Shown piece by piece: positions 1-9,761 of a DNA stretch of 64,000 nt. Source of the DNA: Halichondria panicea (Eukaryota; Porifera; Demospongiae; Suberitida; Halichondriidae); NCBI RefSeq assembly GCF_963675165.1, contig NC_087386.1, positions 1,812,669 through 1,876,668 of the forward strand, read 5' to 3'. The translations under genes and the position numbers were made by a program. Each line of letters starts with the position of its first letter. Position 1 is the stretch's first letter. The notes under the pieces are model-generated. The model was not told where the DNA came from. It saw only the letters and a program-made list of their open reading frames with translations, and made no database searches.

Positions 1-1641
1 CTGGGTGACGGAGCAATCATTCCATCTCCTCCTGATCTCAATAGTTTAAGTTATTTCAGACACTTCATTACTTGGAACAGAGACTCATTGAATAGTTTTC
101 TTGACTTTGACCTCACTACAGCAACGGCTGGGATTACTGCTATAGAATTCAGTTTCTTGAACACTCCTGCCAACAGAATCAGTTTGCCAGAACCTAGACT
201 ATCTGTTATTGAATATTCCCCAGGCCTGACAGATCGAAATGAAACAAATATTACAACCTGGATACTTAACAATCAAGATCTGACTCAGACAGACAACCAA
301 ATCAGAACTATTAGCATTCGGCCATTTCCACCACTTAGTGCTGCGAACCTCAGAATTAGGTTTCAGTTTACAGTATTTCATGATTTTGATTGGGTCTTTC
401 TGAGTGAAATACAATTTTGCACACGGTCTCAACATCCTTTTCAACTTCAGGCTCTAATCTTTCAAACACCATCATCAATTGTTGTTCAGCCAAGTGCAGA
501 CGACCTGAGAAGACGATCAACAGAGTTAGTGTGTACTATTTCCAGTGAAGGATTGTACGTATGGCAGTGGAAGAGAGACAATGCTATCATAATGATGGAG
601 AATAACGGGGACTACAGAATCACCATTGGAGACGGAAGCAGAACTACTAAGAGTTGACGATTAACAATCTGGACTTTAGTGATGCTGATAATTATGAATG
701 CATAGCAACAACAACACACGATGTGGATTTAAGGAACTCAACAGTGTATTTAGTGGAGTTTCCAGGTACCTAATTTACTTGATATATAACTATTAAATTG
801 TTGTTTTTTCCATTCTAGAGCATGTCATTACTACACCTGATGTCAGTGCGTATCTACAGACTGGAGAGGTTACCCTGACCTGTGAGCTCCATGTTTACCA
901 GTCATCACTCTCTCCTCTTGTGTGGCTGGACTTGGGTGGTAGTGAAACAAATTACTCTACCAAACACACTGTATCTGTGTATGAAGGAAACAACACCATA
1001 ATTCTACAAATGGCACTGTCTTCCCTAGTATCATTTTGGACATCACAATTCACAACCTTTCATTAGCTGATGGAGGTACCTACACGTGTCGTGGTGTCAG
1101 AGGAGATAGTGTCACTCAACTCACAATATTAGAAGGGACTGATCCAAACATGTTATCACAAACATGCATCTCTACGTCTATAGAGGGTGAGTAAACTGTG
1201 ACTGAGTTTACTTTCATTATACATTTTATATGCCTATTATCAGTAAAAAATTATGACTTGCTTTCTACTGGTTATTATTCTCTCATATTTACTGCAGGTA
1301 TCACCCCCACTCTACCCCCTGGCAACGAAACTACCATTCGTGTTCCTATAATGAACGAAGCCATTGTCACCACAGCAGCTGCAGTAGGGAGTGTTATTAT
1401 AGTACTCACATTACTTCTCATAATCTTCATCGTTTATCTATTGAGGAAGATCAACAAGATGAAAATACGCTCAACTGAAGCTGTACAAGTACCTAATTCT
1501 CTCTCCATACAAGAAAGGGAGGACACCTCAATTTCTGTGCAGGATGTGACGTATGAAGAGATTGCCGAAAGACACGACATGTTATTGACAAAGAACGAAG
1601 CCTACATGTGTGTGTCGACTCCTCTAGAAAATATAAATTAG
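1..1641 (+). pseudogene. U1: Ig receptor unit, 4-exon class, 5' end outside window, frameshifted
   Basis: Exons are <1-765 (rest of N-domain plus Ig1), 819-1186 (Ig2) and 1298-1641 (stalk, membrane helix, tail). Exon 1 lies upstream of the window. Two lesions break the frame. Near 651 the normally invariant Thr-Lys-Leu codons carry two extra bases, giving a stop at 655-657. Near 1010 one base is missing from the Gln-Asn-Gly codons of Ig2. The last exon is open and ends with the usual YEEI and Y-x-C-V tail, here YMCV instead of YVCV. The two lesions do not compensate, so no full receptor is predicted unless they are assembly errors. Confidence 0.8.
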
Positions 1642-2205
1642 AAATTAACATTTCACTGAGCAGACCTGTAACATTATCCTGTGTTTGCATACCATTTACC
1701 TGATACTTTAATTTTCTCTATCTGTAAAAACATTTTGTGTGTTACCTGTGTACAATAGTAATTCCATTTAAGAAGCGATCTGAGAATGCTTTATAATAAA
1801 CCACCTGTTCCTGGGAAACCCACAATAGTGACAAAGACGTCCAAACAGCGAGTTAGACCCCCTGTGGGGAGATTAAGCCCAATGTCAAACGAAAGCCTAT
1901 AAAGTCGAAATATCTGTAGTATAGCGGACATGCATGTTCCATTGAGATCATGTTAGTATGTCTAAGTATTTTGCGGTATTAAATTGAGCAACTGAGAGTT
2001 GACTCATGAACACTGGTGTTTGTGATTGTTTGTCAAACAGTGACATTATTTGTTAAACTTTTCCAATTCATGCGTAATCCTTCCACTATATAATTTGTTC
2101 CATTCTGCATGCCCCCATTCTGAGTAGATACTGCAACTCTTGTACACATATTCATAGCTAAAGTTGTACTAACACAAACTAGCTCTTGCTCTAATCTGAG
2201 CAGTC
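1642..2205. other. Intergenic U1-U2, class I 3' flank and U2 upstream region
   Basis: Holds the AATAAA signal of U1 (1795-1800), embedded in a proline-rich relic reading frame (about 1786-1905) that is out of frame here because of one extra G. The last 60 bases match the regions upstream of U6 and U15/U16. No other gene was seen. Confidence 0.6.
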
Positions 2206-3971
2206 ATGATTCTATTTCTAACTGCTCTGCTCATCAGTGGCTATTGTGATGCTCTCACTTGTAATCAAACAGGTAAATTTAGGCAGACATTTAAAGACTT
2301 ATTTTCATATTGTATTCCAACCAATTAGTCCTTCCTACACTGTATCGAGGTCTGTGGTTAGATGGTGATCCAATTACATACAACGATGTTCTGATCACCT
2401 ATCCATCAAATTGTACACAGAGGAGCATTCTTGCTAGATATATTGTCTGTGATTACGGTGTTGTACTGGGTGACGGAGCAATCATTCCATCTCCTCCTGA
2501 TCTCAATAGTGCAAGTTATTTCAGACATTTCATTACTTGGAATAGAGATTCATTGAAAAGTTTTATTGACTTTGACCTCACTACAGCAACGGCTGGGATT
2601 ACTGCTATAGAGCTCAGTTTCTTGAACAGTCCTGCCAGTGGAATCAGTTTGCCAGAACCTAGACTATCTGTAGTTGAATATACCCGAGGCCTGAGAGATC
2701 GAAGTGAAGCAAGTATTACAACCTGGATATTCGATAATCAAGATCTGTCTCAGACAGACAACCAAATCAGAACTATTAGCATTCGGCCATTCCCACTATT
2801 AAGTGCTATGAACCTCAGAATTATGTTCCAATTCACAGCGTTTCATGATTTTGATTGGGTCTTTCTGAGTGAAATACGATTTTGCACACAGCCTCAACCT
2901 CCTTTTCAACTTCAGGCTGTAATCCTTCAAACACCATCATTGATTGTTGTTCAGCCAAGTGCAGACGATCTGATAAGAGGATCAACAGAGTTAGTGTGCA
3001 CTGTTTCCAGTGAAGGATTGTACGTATGGCAGTGGAAGAGGGACAACGCTATCATAATGATGGAAAATATAAGCCAATACAGAATCACCATTGGAGACGG
3101 AAGCAGAACAACTAAGTTGAGGATTAACAATCTGGACTTTAGTGATGCTGCTAATTATGGATGCATAGCAACAACAACACACGATGTGGATTTAATGAAC
3201 TCAACAGTGTATTTAGTGGAGTTTCCAGGTACTTAAATTACTTAATACATGACTAATTAACTTGCTGTTCCTTCCATTCTAGAGCGTGTCATTACTACAC
3301 CTGATGTCAGTAGATATCTACAGACTGGAGAGGTTACCCTGACCTGTGAGCTCCATGGTTACCAGTCATCACTCTCTTCTCCTGTGTGGCTGGACTTGGG
3401 TGGCAGTGAAATAACTACCACTACAAAATACACTCTGTCTTTGCGTGAAGGACTCAACACCATAATTCTACAGAATGGCACTCTTGTCCCTAGTATCATT
3501 TTAGACATCACAATTCACAACCTTTCATCAGCCGATGGAGGTACCTACAGGTGTCGTGGTGTCAGAGGAGAGAGTGTCACTCAACTCACAATAGTGGAGA
3601 GTACAGCCCCTCCCACTACACCACCTCCTCCAACCACACCCCATTTGACTACTCGTTCAACGCAGCCTACGTTAGCACCTAATAACCAGTTGCCTCCTGT
3701 ACATATTTTAGTATCCGTAGTAACCATCCTAGTCATTGCATTACTTCTCTTCATTGTCTTTATCGTTTGCCTTCTGAGGAAGATAAAGAAAAAGAAATCG
3801 TTACTGACTGAAGCTGTAAAAGTACCTAATCTACTCTCCGTAAAAGAAAAGTGTTCAATTTCTGTGCAGGATGTGATATATGAAGAGATAGCTGAAAGAC
3901 GTGACATGTCATTGACAAAGAACGAAGCCTACGTGTGTGTGTCGACTCTTAGACAACCAAAAAGTTATTAA
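2206..3971 (+). CDS. U2: Ig-domain receptor, 551 aa, 3-exon class, intact (reference unit)
   Basis: Exons 2206-2272, 2329-3228 and 3283-3971 join in frame with phase-1 GT-AG introns of 56 and 54 bp. The protein begins with a signal peptide (residues 1 to about 17). The N-domain (about 20-200) carries four cysteines and ends in the FLSEIRFC block; I do not recognise its family, although its beta-rich pattern resembles a galactose-binding jelly roll. Ig1 (about 215-322) shows the C, WQW and D-A-A-x-Y-x-C pattern, although the residue before the last Cys is Gly. Ig2 (about 330-428) ends in AD-G-G-T-Y-R-C. A Thr/Pro stalk (429-463), a membrane helix (464-487) and a basic stop-transfer follow. The tail has Tyr522 in VIYEEI, Tyr539 in YVCV and a C-terminal Tyr551. 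It is probably a cell-surface receptor signalling through SH2 proteins; the ligand is unknown. Confidence 0.85.
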
Positions 3972-4041
3972 CATTATCCTGGACTAATTTGTCAATGTCT
4001 GTGTTAATAGTTTGTATTAGTGAATTAGTTTTGTGCAAAAT

Positions 4042-4117
4042 AGCTGTAAACTAGCCTCCTTCTCAGGCCTCTTTTTGAGTAGAGGAAGTGATCACGGGGA
4101 CAAGGCCAGCTGTAAAC
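4042..4117. mobile_element. 56-bp TAGCCT element with its target duplication, 3' flank of U2
   Basis: Insert 4052-4107 begins TAGCCTCCTTC and ends ACAAGGCC. It is bracketed by AGCTGTAAAC at 4042-4051 and 4108-4117. Class I units have the same site with a single AGCTGTAAAC and no insert, for example near 30703. Confidence 0.65.
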
Positions 4118-4369
4118 ATATAATGCGTGCGTGTGTGTGTGCGTGCGTGTGTGCAATAGTTTGTGTTTTAATAATTAAGGAAGAGAATTGAGCAACAGAG
4201 AGTTGACTGTATATCAAACATTGTCAAATTAGTGCTGCAGACTAGCTATATACAGTACACTGATGTCCTTAAGTGCAAATCATTTCAATATTTGTCATTT
4301 AATTGAACCGATTCTCATGCAACTTATTTGCTTTCTAATTCCACTCTTAAAAACATCTCTATATCTGCC

Positions 4370-4441
4370 TACTTATATATAATCATGTACTTATAATTTA
4401 AAGTTGGACTAACAGGCTCTCGTCTCTATAACTGAACAATC
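4370..4441 (+). promoter_or_regulatory. Conserved upstream block of array units
   Basis: A TATATATAA stretch (4374-4382), an AAAGTTGGACTAACAGG box and a short CTGAACAATC leader lie directly before the ATG. Nearly the same block precedes U9, U10, U12-like U13, U18, U21 and U22, and a related AATCGGTTGGACTAACAGG version precedes U11, U14, U23 and U25. Conservation up to the ATG suggests a core promoter and short 5' UTR. That is inferred from position and conservation only. Confidence 0.4.
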
Positions 4442-6393
4442 ATGATTCTATTTCTAACTGCTCTGCTCATCAGTGGCTATTGTGATGCTCTCACTTGTAA
4501 TCAAACAGGTAAATGTAAGCATATAGATACTATAAAATTTATAGTATCTGGTTTAAGCTACTATTTTGAAGACTTATTTTCATGTTGTATTATCCAACCA
4601 ATTAGTCCTTCCTACACTGTATCACGGTCTGTGGTTAGATGGTGATCCAATTACATACAACGATGTTCTGATCACCTATCCATCAAATTGTATACGGAGG
4701 AGCATTCTTGAAAGATTCACTGTCTGTGATTACAGTGTTGTACTGGGTGACGGAGCAATCATTCCATCTCCTCCTGATCTCAATAGTGCCAGTTATTTCA
4801 GACATTTCATCTCTTGGAACAGAGACTCGTTGAATAGTTTTATTGACTTTGACCTCACTACAGCAACGGCTGGGATTACTGCTATAGAACTCAGTTTCTT
4901 AAACAGTCCAGTCAATGGAATCAGTTTGGCAGAACCTAGACTATCTGTTATTGCATATGGTCCAGGCTTTAGAGATCAAACGGAAACAAATATCACAACC
5001 TAGATACTTGACAATCAAGATCTGACTCAGGCAGACCACCAAATCAGAACTATTAGCATTCTGCCACTCACACCACTTAGTGCTGCGAACCTCAGAATTA
5101 GGTTTCAGTTTACAGTGTTTCATGATTTTGATTTAGTCTTTCTGAGTGAAATACGATTTTGCACACAGCTTCCTTTTCAACTTTAGGCTCTAATCTTTTA
5201 AACACCATCATCAATTGTTGTTCAGCCAAGTGCAGATGACCTGAGAAGAGGATCAACAGAGTTAGTGTGCACTGTTTCCAGTGAAGGATCGTACATATGG
5301 CAGTGGAAGAGAAATAACACTTTTTTAGAAAATAATGGTGACTACAGGATCACCATTGGAGACGGAAGCAGAACAACTGAGTTGACGATTAACAGTCTAG
5401 ACTTTAGTGATGCTGCTAATTATGAATGCATAGCAACAACAACACACGATGTGGATTTAAGGAACTCAACAGTGTATTTAGTGGAATTTCCAGGTACCTA
5501 AATTACTTGATACAAATTGCCATTCTTCACCCTGCATGTACTCGTGCACATGTTCACCTATTAAATGTATATTACTGTCCTTCCATGTCGTTTCCACATC
5601 TGGAAATAGTGTATGTATACTGGTACCTAAGCATATCTTTCGCAAACTGTTTGTTACTGTCCTCCTTTTTCTTTTTATAGAGCATGTCATTACAATACCT
5701 GATGTCAGTGGATATCTACAAACTAGAGAGGTTATCCTGACCTGTGAGCTCCATGGTTACCAGTCATCATTCTCTCCTCCTGTGTGGTTCGACTTGGGTG
5801 GCAGTGAAATAACCGCATCTACAAAATCAAAATACACCATCACTTCTGATGAAGGAGGGAACACCATCGTTTTTGAGAATGGCACTGCTATCCCTAGTGT
5901 GATTGTCTGGCTTAGAATTCGAGATCTATCATCAGCCGATGGAGGTACCTACATGTGTCGTGGTGTCAGAGGAGGAGAGAGTGTCACTCAACTTGTGATT
6001 ATTGCAGAAGGGAAATCCCCTCCCACTACACCACCTCCCACTACTGCACTACCTGTGACTACTCAGCACACATCAGCATCTAATAATGTTTTGCTACCAA
6101 CAGTACATAGATTAGTATCTGTAGTAACTATCCTAGTGATTGTATTACTTCTCCTCATTGTCTTCATCGTTTACCTACTGAGGAAGAAGATCAACAAGAT
6201 AATACATTCCTTAATACGCTCGACTGAAGCTGTACAAGTACCTAATTCTCTCTCCATACATATACAAGAAAGGGAAGACACCTCAATTTCTGTGCAGAAT
6301 GTGACCTATGAAGAGATTGCCGAAAGAAGCGTTATGTCATTGACAAAGAACGAAGCCTACGTGTGTGTGTCGACTCCTCCTCTAGAAAAATAG
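4442..6393 (+). pseudogene. U3: Ig receptor unit, 3-exon class, three nonsense codons
   Basis: Exons 4442-4508, 4606-5493 and 5681-6393 keep frame and have the same lengths as intact U18. Exon 2 has three stops: 5001-5003 (TAG where U18 has TGG), 5184-5186 (TAG for CAG) and 5199-5201 (TAA for CAA). All three are transitions, and the two units otherwise differ at few positions. Intron 1 contains an 11-bp stem hairpin (4525-4549). Exon 3 encodes the Ig2 form with ITSDEGGN, a short Thr/Pro stalk, the membrane helix and a tail whose tyrosine motif reads NVTYEEI. This is probably a recent pseudogene copy; RNA-level rescue cannot be judged from DNA. Confidence 0.8.
4525..4549. repeat. Perfect 11-bp hairpin in intron 1 of U3
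   Basis: AGATACTATAA, then AAT, then TTATAGTATCT: a perfect inverted repeat inside the 97-bp first intron. The same hairpin occurs in U18 (about 39114-39138). Other units have introns of 44-72 bp here and lack it. Confidence 0.6.
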
Positions 6394-7082
6394 ACAGCCA
6401 AAAAATTAACCTTTTACTGCATGAGCAGCTCTTTAACATTATCCTGGACTTATTTATCATTAAATTTTGTGCATAATTCTATTTAGTACCCTGACACTTT
6501 AGATTTGTCTATATATAGCTTATAAACATACTGTGTGTCATATTGTGTGTGTGTGTACTTCTATATGAGTTGCTTCACACACATTCTAGCAATTTGAGAA
6601 TGCTGTTTAATAAACCACCTGTTCCTGGGAAACCCACAATAGCGGCGAAGCCATTCAAATAGCCATTTATACCCTGTGGAGATTAAGCCCAATGTCAAAC
6701 CAAAGCCTTATTTAACTATATTGCTTGGTATAGCAAAAATGTTCAGATCTACAGGCATGTGATAATGTAGTAGATATATAAGCATTTTTTGAAGTGGGGA
6801 TAATATTGAGCAACAGAGATTTGATTCATGAACACTGATATTTGTTTTTATTGATGTTATCAGCGATATATACCTCAGCACACGTTGATGTTTCTATGTG
6901 ATCATTCGATTTGTCGATTTGTCAATTCATGCATGCATACTTTCCATTCTATATGTCCCGTATTTGCTAATCTACATGAATAGTCCCACCTCTTTTCTAT
7001 ATATCGGCCTCTCATACACATGCATGACTGTACATCACTAATTCATCATGCTGAAGTTGGTCTTGTCTTTAACTGAACAATC
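6394..7082. other. Intergenic U3-U4, class I 3' flank
   Basis: AATAAA at 6609-6614 lies in the proline-rich relic frame, which here has an in-frame TAG where other units have CAG (about 6658). The remainder is AT-rich and nearly identical to 40983-41671. No gene was seen. Confidence 0.55.
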
Positions 7083-9041
7083 ATGATTCTATTTCTAACT
7101 GCTTTGCTCATCAGTGGCTATTGTGATGCTCTCACTTGTAATCAAACAGGTGAGCTTAAACATACATTTGAAGATTAATGTTATATTGTATTCCAACTGT
7201 TTTAGTGAACCCTACGACGTATCGACGTCTGTGGTCAGATACTGGGAATGATTACAATGGTGTTCCCATTACCTATCCACCAAATTGTATGCGGCAAAAT
7301 CTCCATGAAATCTGTAACTACGACCTGGTACTGGGTGACGGAGCAATCATTGCATCTCCTCCTGATCTCAATAGTTCAAGTTATTTCGAGCATTTCATTG
7401 GGATGAGTGCATCAATGAATTCGTATATTGACTTTGACCTCACTACAGTAACCGCTGGGATTACTGCTATAGAGCTCAGTTTCTTGAACAGTCCTCCCAA
7501 CAGAATCAGTTTACCAGACATTGCAATATCAGTAGTTTATTTTGGAACTGTAGCACCTATTGCAAGCTGGATATTTGATAATCAAAATCTTGATCAGACA
7601 GACAACCAAATCAGAACTATTAGTATTCAGCCATTCAGACCATTTAGTGCTGCGAACTTCAGAATTACGTTTCAATTCACAGAATTTCATGATTTTAATT
7701 GGGTCTTTGTAAGTGAAGTACGCTTTTGTACAGACCTTCAACCAAACTTACAACCAGAAGTAATATTTCAAATGCCACCATCAAACAATATCCAGCCAGA
7801 TGCAGAGGACCTGAGAAGAAGATCAACAGAGTTAGTGTGCACTGTTTCCAGTGAAGGTTCGTACACATGGCAGTGGAAGAAAGATAATGTTATAATAGTG
7901 AATAAAGGGGACTACAGAATCACCATTGGAGATGAAAGTAGAACAACTAAGCTGACAATCAATAATCTAGATTTTAGTGATGCTGCTGAATATGAATGTA
8001 CGGGAATGACAAGACGAGATGCGAATGTCATGAACTCAGCAGTGTATGTACTGGAATTTCCAGGTACCTAAACATCTTACCAGGAGTACATTAAGTACTC
8101 CTGCTCTTACTTATATACATATTGTTTGTTGCTGTCTTCCTTTTTTTAGAGGTACCTAAACATCTTACCAGGAGTACATTAAGTACTCCTGCTCTTACTT
8201 ATATACATATTGTTTGTTGCTGTCTTCCTTTTTTTAGAGCGTGTCATTACTACACCTGATGTCAGTGGATATCTACAGACTGGAGAGGTTACCCTGACCT
8301 GTGAGCTCCATGGTTACCAGTCATCACTCTCTCCTCCTGTGTGGCTAAACACAAATGGCAGTGAAATAAATGACTCTGCCAAATACACTGTGTCCGTGTG
8401 TGAAGGAAACAACACCATGATTCTACAGAATGGCACTGTCGTCCCTAGTATCATTTTCAACATCACAATTCACAACCTTTCATTAGCTGATGGAGATACC
8501 TACACGTGTCGTGGTGTCAGAGGAGAGAGTGTCACTCAACTCACAATATTAGAAGGGACTGATCCAAACATGTTATCGCAAACATGCATTTCTACGTCTA
8601 TAGAGGGTGAGTAAACTGTGACTGAGTTTACTTTCATTATACATTATACATGCTTATTATCAGAAACAATTATAACTTAGTTTCGTATTTATTACTGCAG
8701 GCATCACTCCCACTCCATCCCCTGGCAACGAAACTACCACTCGTGTTCCTGTAATGGATGAAACCACTGTCATCATAGCAGCTGCAGTAGTGGCTGTTAT
8801 TATAGTACTCACAATACTTATCCTCATAATCTTCATCGTTTACCTACTGAGGAAGATCAACAAGATGAAAATACGTTTGACTGAAGCTGTACAAATACCT
8901 AATTCTCTCTCCATACAAGAAAGGGAAGACACCTCAATTTCTGTGCAGGATGTGACGTATGAAGAGATTGCCGAAAGAAGCGTCATGTCATTAACAAAGA
9001 ACGAAGCCTACGTGTGTGTGTCGACTCCTCTAGAGAAATAG
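7083..9041 (+). CDS. U4: Ig-domain receptor, 544 aa, 4-exon class, NPTTYRR type, intact
   Basis: Exons 7083-7149, 7206-8063, 8238-8606 and 8701-9041 join in frame. The N-domain belongs to a second type: it starts NPTTYRRLWSDTGNDYNG, has one fewer acidic loop, and has MPPSNNIQPDAEDL in the linker. Ig1 ends in a TRRDANV strand instead of TTHDVDL. Ig2 is the NTNGSE type, and the exon ends at SIEG. The last exon starts GITPTPSPGNETTTR and encodes a membrane helix with a run of Val/Ile, then YEEI (Tyr about 512) and YVCV. Intron 2 is a tandem duplication of an 88-bp unit, so two AG/GT junctions are available. U19 is the near-identical but frameshifted copy. Role as in U2, ligand unknown. Confidence 0.83.
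8063..8238 (+). repeat. Tandem duplication of an 88-bp intron unit in U4
   Basis: The segment from the exon-2 splice site to the acceptor is present twice (8063-8150 and 8151-8238), essentially identical. U17 and U19 have one copy. Each copy holds a donor, a 9-bp stem hairpin (CAGGAGTAC, ATTAA, GTACTCCTG) and an acceptor. The intron may be removed as one 174-bp unit (8064-8237) or in two steps through the internal AG|GT at 8150-8153. Confidence 0.75.
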
Positions 9042-9761
9042 GCAACCAAAAAATTAAACTTTTACTGAGCAGACCTTTAACATTATTCTGGACTAAGTCA
9101 ATGTCTTTGTTTACTATTGTTTGTGCATTTGTGCATAATTATCCATTTATTCTACCCTGACACGTATATGTGTGTACAATAGTAGTTCCATTTGAGTTGC
9201 TTTGAAATGTCTATTATAATAAACCACCTGTTTCTGGGAAAAACCCAGAATAGCGACAAAGACGTCCAAACAGCCAGTTCTACCCCCCCGTTGGGAGACC
9301 CCCTGTGGAGATTAACCAGTGTTAAACCAAAGCCTAAATAAAGCCTTGCCTTGGATAGCGAACACGTTATATTAGTTGAAATCATGGTGTGTATAGATAT
9401 ACGTAGATGTGTTTTGTTAAGTTACAAGAATTGAGCAACAGAGAGATCATTCATGTACACTAATTGTTTGTCAACATTGAAGTTGTCTGCCGGTGTAAAG
9501 TTGCATGCCTATATGGCAGATTATGTATACCATGCGATGTACTTCAGTACACCGTTGACGTCCTATGCCCAGTCATTCAATATTCATTTGTCACTTCATG
9601 TGTGTATGTTTCCATTCTGCATGCCCCATATTTGTTTATCTATACATGATACAAACAAATAATTCCACCCCCTAAACTATATCCGCCTCTCATACCAGTA
9701 TAGCTAACCTACATCACTATAATTCATATACTTAAGAAGTTGGATTAACAAAGTATTAGTC
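9042..9761. other. Intergenic U4-U5, class I 3' flank
   Basis: AATAAA at 9218-9223. The proline-rich relic frame is expanded by a C-rich tract near 9283-9305. The right part resembles 36140-36612 upstream of U17. No coding exon was seen. Confidence 0.5.

Larger units (their letters stand above)
3972..4441. other. Intergenic U2-U3, class II 3' flank
   Basis: Contains a 56-bp insertion flanked by direct repeats (described separately), a TG/CG-rich run at 4127-4154, and the U3 upstream block with a TATATATAA stretch at 4374-4382, about 60 bp before the U3 ATG. There is no AATAAA next to the stop. The same flank follows U17 almost unchanged. Confidence 0.6.

Noticed and set aside
199-444. Recurrent antisense open frames of 60-108 codons opposite exon 2 and exon 3 of many units
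   Set aside because: They recur only because the sense exons are repeated, begin without promoter context, and break wherever the sense strand varies synonymously. They are treated as shadows.
3868-3950. Strict ITAM assignment for the tail
   Set aside because: The gap between YEEI and YVCV is 13 residues, outside the usual 6-12, and the second motif ends in Val. I call it ITAM-like only.
4127-4154. TG/CG tracts in class II flanks as regulatory Z-DNA sites
   Set aside because: They vary freely in length between near-identical copies, as expected of simple repeats, and have no fixed relation to genes beyond lying in the copied flank.
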